Source of the DNA: Aureococcus anophagefferens
Taxonomy: Eukaryota; Sar; Pelagophyceae; Pelagomonadales; Pelagomonadaceae
Reading direction: 5' to 3'
Assembly: GCF_000186865.1 (NCBI RefSeq)
Contig: NW_008705564.1
Coordinates: 684,444 to 748,443, forward strand
DNA: 64,000 nucleotides
Shown: positions 42,401 to 52,900 of the stretch, piece after piece
Layout: each line of letters opens with the position of its first letter
Position numbering within the stretch: the first letter of the stretch is position 1
Notes under the pieces: generated by a model
The model's input: only the letters and a program-made list of their open reading frames with translations
What the model was told of the DNA's origin: nothing
The model's database searches: none
Program-made: the position numbers and the translations under genes

Positions 42401-43922
42401 TGGACGGCGACGTCGCCGAGCGCGCCGGCCGCGTCGACGGCGAGCGAGAGGCTCGGCGCCGCCGCGGCGCAGGCCTCGAGCGCCGCGAGGGCGGCCTTGA
42501 GGCCGTCCGACGGCTCCGCGTCCTCGAGGCGCGCGAGGAGCGCCGCCGTTGAGGCGGCGAAGCGGCCGCCGGGCGCCGCGTCGAGGCGCGCCGCGCCCGC
42601 GTCGAGCCAGAGCGTCGACGCCGTCCCGCCGCCCTGCTCGACGGCCGCCGCGGCGACGAGGAGCGCGCGCCGCTGGTCCCGCGGCGCGCCGAAGGCCCGG
42701 GTCGCCGCCGCGGCCGCGCCGGCGGCGACGGCGACGGCCGGCGCGGACTCCGCGGACGCGAAGCGGAGCGCCGCGTGGTCCACGCCCTCCGCCCGCAGCA
42801 CCGCGGCGACGGCGGCCCAGCCGCGGTCCTCGCAGTAGCCGGCCCACTCCTCGGGCGCCTCCTCGAGCTCGAGCGCGACGGCCGCGGCCGCGCCGAAGAG
42901 GGGCGACTCCACCAAGACGTTGACGTCGACGTCCGCCGGGATCGCCGCGGCCGCGAGGTCCTTCGCGGCCGCCGACGCCAGGCCCCCCGGCAGGGCGCGC
43001 ACGAGCGCCGGCGTCGAGTCCGCGACGTCCTCGCAGCCGCCGTCCATGAGCGACCGGAAGCCCACGGTGACGTGCACCGACCTGGGCAAGAACATGGTGA
43101 TTCAACGTCGCTTCGACGTGAGTGTTTCGCGCGCGCGCGTTCCAGCAAAAGCATCCACGCTTCGAGACCGCTCCGAGCGATGATCGCTCGTCCAAAAATC
43201 AGCCGAAACGAGTGGAAAACGGCCGAGATAGGAGCCCTTGAAGTTGGGAAGTTCGCGCCCTTTTCCGGCCCCGGCACCGACGGCGCGTCGTCGTACGCGC
43301 GCGCGCTGTGGAGCGACCGCCGCGGCAGCAGGAGCGAGTCGCCGGGCCCGAGCGTGAGCGTGGAGCACGATTCGAGGAACGGCGCGACCTCGTCGTCGCC
43401 GTAGGTCGCGCAGGTGCCGAGCTTCGGCGACTCGTCGGCGGCGGACGCGCAGACGAACCACGTCTTGCGGCCGAGCACCTGGTGCACGAGCACGTCGGCC
43501 GTGTCCGTGTGGTTCGCCAGCGCCGACGCGCCGGGCGCCGACGCGTAGACGTGGACCGTGTCGCCCGCGTCGTAGTCCGCGACCGCGCCGGGCAGCCCGA
43601 GCGTTTTGAGCGCGTTCGACGACGCGCCGGCGGCGAACTTCTCGAGGCGCGCGACGAAGGACACGCGCGCGTCGCCCGCGAGCGCGGCGCCGGGGTCGAG
43701 GTTCGCCGGCAGCGGGGCGCCGCCGTGCCCCTTGACATCGACGGCGTCGCCGCGCAGGAACGCCACGACGGCGTCGAGCGCCGGGGCTGCCGCGCGCGCG
43801 CGGGCCGGCAGGAACTTTGGCGCGTCGAGGTCCGCGAAGACGGACGCGATGTGGGTCGCGTTCCGGAACTCCGCGGGGAAGGAGGCGGCGGCGACCGCCA
43901 CCAATCCGAGAAGCGCGAGCAT
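27450..43922 (-). CDS. Giant secreted/membrane protein (5,228 residues): Cupin_4 oxygenase, Cys-rich repeats, propeller, LamG, cadherin, IPT/TIG, multi-TM
   Basis: Exons in transcription order: 43922-43282, 43081-39835, 39634-38951, 38751-38432, 38244-27450; all four introns are introners and the summed frame is continuous. Signal peptide (about 1-15), then a JmjC/Cupin_4 domain with facial-triad candidates His138, Asp140 and His205 (NHTD...PRRSLHSA) and SVHVTVGF. An Ala-rich region is followed by about 20 ephrin-receptor-like Cys repeats (CPAGTY..., about 505-1155) and an NHL/YWTD-like propeller (about 1160-1500). LamG-like domain at about 1690-1905. Roughly ten cadherin repeats (linkers DVNDAP, DVNEAP; about 1960-2925). 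Many IPT/TIG repeats (GGxxxxxxGxNFG; about 2930-4410). A further Cys-rich part leads to eight to ten TM helices (from about 4620) and a basic coiled-coil tail. Probably an adhesion or sensing surface protein. Confidence 0.85.
38245..38423 (-). mobile_element. Degraded introner element, family B, last intron of the giant gene
   Basis: About 179 bp. The acceptor end (CTGTGTGGAAATTAAATC on the plus strand) is intact. The donor end has decayed to ACGGCGTCGAAAC in gene sense, and the duplications differ (GTACTGCG against GTACACGG, 5 of 8). The intron is 38245-38431 with a GT donor. Splicing gives GDGLYTEYCGDG. Confidence 0.75.
38752..38942 (+). mobile_element. Introner element, family A, antisense to the giant gene, intron 3
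   Basis: 191 bp. Duplication GTCGCGAC (palindromic) at 38744-38751 and 38943-38950. Read in gene sense: GT donor, CAGGGCAG at the left, CTGCCCAG at the acceptor. Splicing continues the frame with VATCTVGSYC. Confidence 0.92.
39635..39826 (+). mobile_element. Introner element, family A, antisense to the giant gene, intron 2
   Basis: 192 bp. Duplications CGGTAGAC (39627-39634) and CAGTAGAC (39827-39834), 7 of 8 matching. GT donor, AG acceptor in gene sense. Splicing gives ASGVYRVDASTG inside the propeller. Confidence 0.9.
43082..43273 (-). mobile_element. Introner element, family A, intron 1 of the giant gene
   Basis: 192 bp, in gene sense. Exact duplication GCACCGAC at 43074-43081 and 43274-43281. 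GT donor, AG acceptor. Splicing restores DDAPSVHVTVGF in the oxygenase domain. Confidence 0.92.
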
Positions 43923-44127
43923 CGCGCACAGAACGGCAGATCAAGAATGGCTGGCCGTCGACGGAAACGAAAGGCTGAAACGCTCGGCTATCCGGTATGG
44001 TCAATGTAGCTGCTCGAAGCCGACATTGCCCCTCTAGCTTGTGGCAGCTCGGCGGTCGACGAGTTCGAATAGACTTCGCACTGCCGGCGCACGCGCGACA
44101 GCGCCGCGCCGAGCAGCAGCAACAGCC

Positions 44128-46087
44128 ATGCTCCCCGGCCCGCAGATCCCCCAGGCGGGCACGGTGTCGTTCCCGGCCCGCGGCCATCACCACTCTACTA
44201 AGGAGCAGTACCAGATGCAGCGCGAGGTCGCGAGCGCCAACGAGCGCATCGCGTCGGCCGAGGCCTTCCTCCAGCCCCACATCCGCGCGGAGTACGTCTG
44301 CGGCTGGCACGAGCGCATGCGGCGGAAGGTCGAGGAGAACGCCGCGGCGTCCGAGGCCGCGGGAAAGAAGGCCGCGCACAAGCGCCTCGTCACGCTCAAG
44401 CGCGTGAAGCTGGAAGCGTTGTACGCCGAGGACGTGCGCGGCTGGACGTCGGAGCTCGAACCGGCGCGCGAGCGCGACGCCGCGACGAAGAAACGGGTCG
44501 AGCGCGCGGTCCAGGCCGCGAAGGAGCGCGACGACCGGCACGCGGAAGCGGTCGAGGCCGCGCGCGTCCACGTGGAGAACCACCGCCGCGCGAATATGCC
44601 CGAGTTCCGCGAGGCCGCGCAGCTCGCCGAGGCCGCGGCGCTCCAGGAGGAAAGAGTCAAAACCGCCGAGGGGACGCGCGAGGCGCGGGCCGCGGCGGCC
44701 TCCGCGGAAAAGCGCGCGCCGGACGGCCGCGCGTTCGAGCCCGAGGAGGACGTCCAGCCGTTCCTCGACGTCGCCGTGGGCTTCGCCGACGACGGCGCGC
44801 GGACGCTGAGCTCCGCGGCGAAGCGCCGCGCGTTCGTCGGTTCGCTCAAGGGCGTCCTCGAGGGCCTGTGCGCCGCGACCGTCGAGGCGCGCGGCCTCGA
44901 CGTCAAGGTCGTCGGCAAGGCGCCCCAGCTCGTCGCGTCCGTGCGCGTCTCCGCGCCGTCCCGCGACGGCCTCGCGGGCGCCGTCGACGCGTGGCGCGCC
45001 GCGGCGGAGGCGAAGGCGCTCCAGTTGCCGGAACGTGCCGTGCGCGTGGGTCGACGCGCCGAAGCTGCCCGCCATGCTCGCGACGCCGCGCGACGCCGGC
45101 GAGGCCGCGAGCCGCTACCGCGACTCGCTCGCCTCGGCCGTCGCCGACAAGGCCGCGCGGCGGGAGACCGAGGCCGTCGCCGCCGCGGACGAGGACGCGT
45201 CCCTGGCGCGAATCGCGGACGCCGTGGCCGCGAAGCGCGAGGCGGAGCAGCTCGCGGCCGTCGCCGCGGCGCGGGACCGCTTCGAGGCCCTCGTGCGCGA
45301 CGCCGAGTGGGCCAAGAGCCGCAAGGCCGCGGACGCGGCCGCCGAGGCCGCCCTCGACGCCGAGGCGCTCGAGGCGCTCAAGCTCGACGACGCGCGGGAC
45401 GACGACGCGCGAACCGCCCGCGACGCGGCGGAGAAGGCCGCCGCGGCGCTCCACAAGGGCGCGCTGCGGCGCCAGGCCGCGCGCGAGCGCGCGGACCGGC
45501 TCGAGGAATTTACCGCGGACGTCGCCGAGGAGCCGTCGTTCGCGGGTCTGGCCTGGGCGGACCACGCGTCGGCCGCGGCCCGCGAGGCCTTCCTCTCGCG
45601 GCGGCTGCGGGACGACGTCCGGGCGGGCTGGGACCGCGACCTCGAGCGCGGGGAGGAGACCGCGGCCGAGGACCGGAAGCGGCGCGAGGCGGAGCAGGAG
45701 GTCCGCGACCGCCTCTGGGCGCGGCACCGGGCCCGCGAGGCCCACGCGCGCGACGAGGCCCGGCGGGCGTCGGCGGCCGTCGCGTCGGAGAACCTCGAGC
45801 TCCTCGCGGAGAAACGCGGCCGCGCGGCGGACGCGCGCGACGCCGCCGTCCGCGCGGACCTCCGCGCGCTCGAGGACCGCGACGCGCGGCTCCGCGCCCT
45901 CGCGCCGGACGTGCCGCCGAACCTCGCCCACAAGCTCCCGCCGTCCATGCGGCCCGCGACCGCGGACGCGAAACAGCTCCGCGACGCGCGGCTCTACGCG
46001 CACAACGCCGTCGCCGCGGGCCGGCCCCGGACCGCGTCCGCCGTCCACGCGCGCAACTCGTCCCTCCGCGCGGGGCTCATCGGCTAA
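44128..46087 (+). CDS. Ala/Arg/Glu-rich coiled-coil protein (one frame break)
   Basis: About 652 residues. The ATG at 44128 begins MLPGPQIPQAGTVSFPARGH. Long charged helices follow (KEQYQMQREVASANERIASA; KKRVERAVQAAKERDDRHAE) around a small folded segment (VQPFLDVAVGF...GLDVKVVGKAP). The frame must shift by one base at about 45030-45036 to reach VPCAWVDAPKLPAMLATP and a second coiled-coil region ending DVPPNLAHKLPPSMRP...ASAVHARNSSLRAGLIG. Both halves have the same composition, so one gene is likely; an assembly error or an unseen intron could explain the shift. The layout suits a cytoskeletal or flagellar protein, but no family is recognised. Its stop lies 2 bp from the stop of the convergent next gene. 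Confidence 0.6.
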
Positions 46088-46089
46088 GT

Positions 46090-46767
46090 TTACGCGTCCC
46101 ACCACGCGTGGACGTCGACGGGATTCCGCGAGACCCAACCCGTGTGGACCTCGTCGTCGTCCTCCGGGAGGTGGTGCCGGCCGCGCAGGAACGCCGAGCA
46201 GTCGCCCGGCTCGTCGTCCTGCGTGTCCGGCTCGTTTTCTGGCGTGTCCGGCTCGTCCTCGGACGCGCGGCGGTCGGCCTCCGGCGGCGCGCGGCGGGTT
46301 TCGTCGGCGGAGCACTCCTCCTCGTCCGGCGGCGTGCAAACGTCGTCCGGCGGCGTGGAGTACTTGTCCGGTGGTGAATACGGCGGCGGCGCGCGGGCGT
46401 CGTCCTCCAGCGGCGCGCGGTCGTCGGCGGCCGGCGGCGCGCGCGCGTCCGGCGGCGAGTACGCCGCGCGCGGCGTGACCGTCGGCACGTCGGGCGCAGG
46501 CATCGCGGTGGCGGCATCACCGATAACGGTCTTGCGCGGCGCGGCGCGCGCGGCGCATGGCGTCACGGCCGCATGTACTTTCGGCTTTCGGCTGTCGTTT
46601 TTTGAGAGGCGACGCGGCTGGTACACCTTTTTGGGCGCCGTCGATTGATGCGTCGAGTGCAGCAGCGACTGAAGGCTATCTAGCGCCACTGGCCGGCCCT
46701 TCGGATTGCGCTTGCGCCGCTTGGACGAGGTCTCGTCGACGATCATCGTCTCAACCGTGAGCTTCAA
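46090..46767 (-). CDS. Disordered Pro/Asp/Glu-rich protein of unknown function
   Basis: Predicted 225 residues. A short N-terminus with a likely nuclear-import-type basic run (SSKRRKRNPKGRP) is followed by basic KKVYQPRRLSKNDSRKPK. A long Pro/Asp/Glu low-complexity region comes next, with repeated PPD and SEDEPDTPENEPDTQDDEP elements. The C-terminus, GWVSRNPVDVHAWWDA, is Trp-rich and looks like a short binding motif. A nuclear location is inference. It is divergent from ATR (148 bp apart) and convergent with the coiled-coil gene (2 bp between stops). Confidence 0.6.
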   Translation of the reverse strand: MKLTVETMIVDETSSKRRKRNPKGRPVALDSLQSLLHSTHQSTAPKKVYQPRRLSKNDSRKPKVHAAVTPCAARAAPRKTVIGDAATAMPAPDVPTVTPRAAYSPPDARAPPAADDRAPLEDDARAPPPYSPPDKYSTPPDDVCTPPDEEECSADETRRAPPEADRRASEDEPDTPENEPDTQDDEPGDCSAFLRGRHHLPEDDDEVHTGWVSRNPVDVHAWWDA

Positions 46768-46915
46768 GGCGGCGGCACCGTTTTGACGAGATCTTCAAGC
46801 AGGAGAACGAGCGCGAGTGATGCGCTCGACCATTTGAGTTTAAGTAGGCCACGACCGCGCCTGAGCCGCACAAACACGCCCACAACACAACCGAAACACC
46901 ACATGCGCTAGAACC

Positions 46916-49900
46916 ATGTCCGCGCGCGACCTCCTCGCCACGGAGGCGCGCCTCGCGGTCGCCCTGCGCCAGGCACCGACAAACCAGGAGGCCGCGGCGG
47001 CGCTGTCCACCGTGAGCCAGTACGCGGCCCTCGTCAACCAGACGCAGGACGAGCAGTCGTCGAGCGTCCTCAACGACCCGACCGTCGCCGCGTGCCGCTC
47101 CGCGCTCCTCTGGTCGCAGTCGGCGACGGTGCTCAGCGACGGCGCGTCGACGCTGTCGCAGTGCTGCGTGGGCGCCGCGACCGTGGCCCGCGAGGATCCG
47201 ACGGTGGCCCATCGGCTCCTCGCGGACGCGTCGGCCTGCGCGCGCGCCTGCCTCGACGCGGCGGCGGCCGCGCCGTTCGCGGCGGCGACGGTGCGGGGCT
47301 TCGGCGGAATCGCCGCGCACGCGCGGTCCGAGATCGGGCGCCTCGGCGACGAGGCCCGGGACGACGCCGTCGCGCGCGCCGGCGGCGTCCACCGAGCAGG
47401 TTCGACTGAGAGTCTCGAACGCCCGTCCCCGCGCAGGCGCGAGCTCCGGAAGCGGTTCGCGCGCGACTCGTTCGAGGTCTCCGTGCGACTCGAAGACGTG
47501 GCTCACGCGCTCTGGGCCGGGCGGCTCGCCGTCGCCGTGAGCGCGGCGGTCATCGGCGACGCGACGCGCCAGTTCCTCGCGACGGCGCTCTTCCGGGGCC
47601 CGCGGCGCGCGTGCCGGCCGTGGCCGCGCGCCGTCGCGGCGTTCGGAAGCTCCGCGGCGTCGCGCGCGGTCGCGCGCGACGCGGCGCTCGCCGTCGCCGC
47701 GGCGCTCGGCGACGGGCCCGACGTCGCGCCGCGCGCCGTGCGCGTCGCCTTCGCGGCGGCCTGCGCGGACGGCGCGCGCGCGGCGCTCGCCGCGCCGGAG
47801 CGCGACGGGAGCGCCGCGGACCTCCTCGCGGCCCTCGGCGACGGCTTCCGCGCGGCGGCGGCGGGGCTGCCCGTCGCCGGCGCCGCGCACCTCTGCCTCG
47901 AGGCGCGGCGCGCGCGCCTCGCGGCGCTGCCCGCCGAGGGCTCGCCGTGGGCGCGCGCGTGCATCGCCGCCGAGGTCGCGGCGCTCGCCTGCGTCGCGGA
48001 GGCCGCGCGGGCGCCGCCCTACGCCTGGGGCCTCGAGATGGCGGGGCCCGGCGCCTGGCACGCGCGGCGGGGCCTCGAGGCGTGCTTCGCGGGCCCCCGG
48101 GGCTTCGCGGGCGGCGGCGCCGGCTTCGACGTCGCCGCGAAGCGCCACCAGGCCGAGGACGCCCCTCAAGAGGACGCCTGGGACGCGCTGCTGGCCATCG
48201 CGGGCGCGGCGGGCGTCGCGGAGCACACGCTCTGCGCCCGGAGCCTGGCGCTGCGGGCCGCGGCCAAAGCGTCGAGCTTCGAGGCGAAAGCGCTGCAAAC
48301 GGCGCTCGCGGATCTCGCGCGGCGCGCGCTGGGGGACGGCCGCCTGCCCCCGGGCAACGCGCGGTCCTGCGCCCTCGACTGCGCGGCCCACGCGGGCGAC
48401 GGCGCGCTCGCGGTCGCCGCGCTCGACGAGGCCGGCGACGAGGACTTTCTGCCCATCGTCTCCGTGCGGTTGCAGGGGGCGGCCCTGGCCGACGGCGCGA
48501 CGCCGGAGCGCCTCGCCGCGGCCCTGGCGAGCGTCGAGGACGACCCGGACGCCGCCGAGGCGCTCTCGGCCTCCGGGGGCTTGGACGGCCTCCCGCTCGC
48601 GACCGCCGCGCCGCTCCTCGAGGCCGCGGCGACGCCCGCGCAGCGCCGCGTGGCCCTGCGCGCCGTGGGCGCCTGCGCCGACGCGGGCCTCGAGAAGGCG
48701 CTGAAGCGCCTCGCGGCGAAGCCCTTCGTGCTGCCGGTGGACGACGCGGACGTCGCGCGCGCGTCGCTGGAGGCGCTCGCGGCGCTCTCCGCCAGGGCGC
48801 GGCGCCTCGCGCTCGACGCGCGGGCCTACCCGCTGGGCGCGCGCCTCGACGCGCCGCGCGCCGTCGTCGTGCTCCTCGCCGACGCCGCCGAGGCCGGCGG
48901 CGGCGGCCTCGCCGCGACGATGCGGCTCGTCTGCGGCGGCGACGGCGCTTTCGCGCGCGGCGGCTTCGGCGGCGACGCGGGCGCGAAGACCTTCCTCGGC
49001 GACGAGCTCAAGGGCAAGTTCGACCGGAGCTACCGGGGCGCGCGCTGCTGGGACGGCGGCGGCGACGCCGTCGCGACCGCGGGCTTCCCCGCGCTCGCGC
49101 GGGCGCTCGCCGAGGTCGCGTCCGTCGGCGCGCGCGGCGCGCAGCGCGACCTGCGCGACTGGGCGTCCTCGGAGCTGCTGCGGCTCTGGGCGCGCAACGG
49201 CGCCGGGTCCGGCGTCGCCTTCGGGGAGCTGCGGCGGTCCGACGCGCTGAGCCGCCTCTCGGAGCTCGCGTTCGCGGACCTCGACCGCTTCGCCGCGGAG
49301 GACCACACCTTCGTGACCTTCTGCGTGTCCTTGGTGTGCGCGCGCCAGGCGGGCGCGCGGGGCCTGCTGGAGCAGCTCGCGCAGATGCTCGCCGCGGAGG
49401 CGCGGCGGCGGGGCCGCGATTGTACTCCGCGCGACTCGCTCCAGCGGCTGGGCCCGTCGCTCTTCGTGACCATGCACCGCCACGCCCTGGATTGCGTGTT
49501 GCGCTACCTCGGCGGCAAGTTCGACAAGGTCTTCTGGGTGAGCTGCCTGAGCGAGACGACGCTGCAGATCTGCGCGGCGGGCGACGACGAGCGGCGGAAA
49601 AGGGTCGCGTTCGTCGAGGGCGTTTTAGGCGAGCCCTTCGCGGCCATCGTCTCGAAGACGGCCCAGTCCTTGGTGGAGCGCTTCGCGTCGGAGCTCGCGG
49701 GCCCGCGGAGCGACGAGGCGCGGCTGGGGCTGCAGATGGTCGCGTTCCACGTCTACGCGCGCGAGGCCGAGGACCGCCCGAAGAAGAAGGGCACGCCGAG
49801 CCGCGGCGCGCGGGAGAAGGAGGAGGCTTTACGGTCCCTCGTCGGCGAGCACTTCCTGCGCTTGATGGCCGAGATCATCCAGGTGAACTGGAAGCACGCG

Positions 49901-52900
49901 ACGGCCGCGGAGAAGGCGCGGCGCGTCAGGGTCGTCAAGGGCCTCGTGGAGCACCTCGCGGCGAGCGACGCGGCCAAGTACGCCCACAAGGTGCTGGGCG
50001 TGCTGAGCGCCGCGCTCGACGAGGGCTCCGGCGAGCTGTCCGCCGTTTCTGTTACTGCCCTCAGCTGCTACGCGCGGCTGCTGCCGGAGGAGAGCCTCCG
50101 GCGGCACCTCGCGGTCGTCGTGACGGCGCTCGTCCCCTGCCTCCAGGAGGTCGGCGACGGCGCGGCGACGCTGAAGCGCGCCATGGCCAAGCGCGCGAGC
50201 GAGCTGCTCCACTGGCTGCTCGTCGAGCGGCGCGCGGTTTTAGGCCCCGCGTTCGCGTCGGTGCCGAGGCTGCCGGACGTGCCGGGCAACGCCGTCGTCG
50301 ACGCGTGCCGCGCGGCGCTGGTCGACGAGCGGGCGAAGACGGCGAACCTCGACGCCTTCCTGGGGCGGTCCCAGCACGAGCCCGTGGACGTGGACGCGGA
50401 CGGCGGCGACGCGGCGGCGGGCCCGGCGTCGCTCCGGAGCGAGCTCCAACGCCTCGCGCCGCTGCTCGAGGCCGACGCGCCGGGCGTGCGCGCCGCGGCG
50501 GCGACGGCGCTGTCCGAGACGCTGACGGCGCGCCACGACGACTTCGCGGCGCTCGTCTTCAGCGGCGACGTCGGCCAGGCGCGGACCTGCGTGGAAATCA
50601 ACCGCCGGTTCGGGACGTCCCGACCAAACTTTGAAATTCTCTAGCTCGGTAACTTCGCAGTCGATTCGGCTGATTTTTGGACGAATCGATCGCTCTCGTC
50701 GAGCTCTCGAAGCAGAGCCGAAGAGTTTGTGTCGAAACATTCGATTACGCGCACATTGAAGTCGGGTTGAAGATTTGATGTCCACACAGGCGCGGACGCC
50801 CGAGGTCGACGACGTCGCGTCCGCGCTGCTCCGCGGCGCGGCGCGCGGCGCGCGGGACCGGCGCTTCCGCCTCGCCGTCGCGACGGCCTTGGGCGATTTA
50901 GGCGCGCTGGACCCGGCCCTCGTGCGCGTGTCGCTCCACGCGCGAAGTGACCCGACGGACGCGGACGCGGCCGCGCGGCGCGAGTCGTCGACGCGCGCCG
51001 CGCGCGCGGGCACGCCGAACCCGGCGACGTCGGGCAAGAAGAAGCGGCGGGAGAACGAGGCCGACGAGCTGCGCGAGCCCGTGAACGGCGGCGTCCACCT
51101 CCAGCCGCCGCCCTGGGCCGAGGCGCGCGACGTGCTCGGCGCGCGCGTCGTCGCGCGGTACCTCGTGTCCACGCTCCGCGCGGCGACGTCGACGGGCGTC
51201 CAGGACCGGAGCGCCTTCGCCATCCAGGAGCTGCTGAAGCTCATGGACCCGGACGCGGACGACGCGCCGGCGCCGAAGGGGCCGCCGCCGTCGGGCGACG
51301 ACCGCGCGGCGAAGCGGCGCCGCGGCACGCCCGTCGCCGACGGGTCCAAGCGGAAGCGCCGGGGCGCCGAGGGCCTGCCGGACTGGGCGCGCAAGATCTT
51401 CGCGGCCGGCGACTGCTACGAGACCGTGCTGACGTACGCGGCGACGACGTACGCGATCGCGCTGCCGCCCCGGGAGCGCAAGGCGCGCCAGGAGTTCGTC
51501 GCGTCGAGCGGCCACGACGCGCGGCTCTGGGTCAAGTCCTGGGCGCGCCACCTCGCGGTCTTCGCGCGGAGCCGGACGCACGCGCCGGTCTTCGTGGCGT
51601 GCCACGCGTTGATGCGCGACGACGACCGGCTCTGCGCCGCTTTATTACCCTACCTCGTCGCCGACGCGCTGTGCTGCGGCGAGGACGCGGACGCGCTGGA
51701 CGTGGCGCGCGAGCTCACGAAGGCGCTGGAGGTCGCCGCGGACCCCGTCGTGCTGAACCTCGTCTTCTCGCTCCACGCGACGATCGAGCGCTGGCACGAC
51801 GCGGCCCGGGCCCTGGAGCGGGAGGACGCGGCGCGCGCCCGGAGCCGCGGCGCCGTGCCGGCGACGGCGGACCGCTTCGCCTGCTTCGTCGACGAGGACG
51901 GCGGCGCGCCGCGGAAGCCCGTGTCGGAGCTGCTGGCCGTCGCTCTCGAGGCGCTCCCGCCCGCGAAGCTCGCGGACGCGGCGGCGTCCATCGGAGCCGA
52001 CGCGCGGAGCGTGCTCTACCGCGAGCGGGCCCTGCGCGCGGCCCACCTGGGCATGCGCCAGCTCGCGGGCCGCGGCGCGCAGTGGCACGACGGCGCCGAC
52101 GGCTACGTGCCCGTGCTCGGCCAGGCGGACATCGAGCAGCTCGAGGTCGTCGCCTGCCGGCTGGACGACGACGCGGACTACCTGGGCGGGTTGAGCGCCT
52201 GCCGGCGGCGGGCCCAGATGCCGGGCACGCTGCGGCAGCGCGTCCGCGAGATGGAGCAGGAGGCGCAGTGGCAGCAGGCGCTCGACGGCTACGAGCACGT
52301 GCTGCGCGCGGCCGAGGGCGCCGCGCGCGCGGACGCGGCGCGCGGGTTGTTGCGGTGTTTGTTGGAGCTCGGCCACTGCGAGTCGGCGCTGCTGCACGCG
52401 GACGGCCTCGCGGCGCGCGGCGACGCGTCCGTCGCGGCCGCGGTCCGGCCCTTCGCGGCGGAGGCGGCGATGAAGCTCGGGCGCTGGGATAGGTTGGAAA
52501 GGGATGCGCGCGACGACGGCGGCGGCGACGCGCGCGTGGCGCTCGCGACCTGCGTCGCGGCGCTCCAGACGCGCGCGGCGACCGGCGACGCGGGCCCGTT
52601 CCGCGGCGCCGTCGACGCGGCGAAGCTCGCGGCCATGGAGCGCCTCTCGGCGAGCACGGAGTCCTACGGCCGCGCCTACCCCTACGTCGCCCAGCTCCAC
52701 GCGATCCGCGAGGTCGAGCACGCGGCGGAGTTGTTGGACGACCCCGACGCGCGCGACTCGGTGCTCCGGCGCTGGGACGACCGCCTGCTCGCGGGCGCCA
52801 AAACGTCCGCGGCGGGCTGGCTCGCCGTGCGCCGCGTCTGTCTGGAGGTCGCGGGCCTCCCGGAGGACGCGGGCACGTGCGCCATGCGCAGCGCCAAGGT

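Noticed and set aside
47399..47436. Possible 38-bp intron in ATR exon 1 (GTTCGACTGAGAG to CCGCGCAG)
   Set aside because: Too short for a normal intron and not a multiple of three, so removing it would break the open frame.
46751..49483. Minus-strand open frame of about 910 codons opposite ATR
   Set aside because: Antisense shadow with Arg/Ala/Glu-rich product and no domain; the plus-strand frame continues into ATR.
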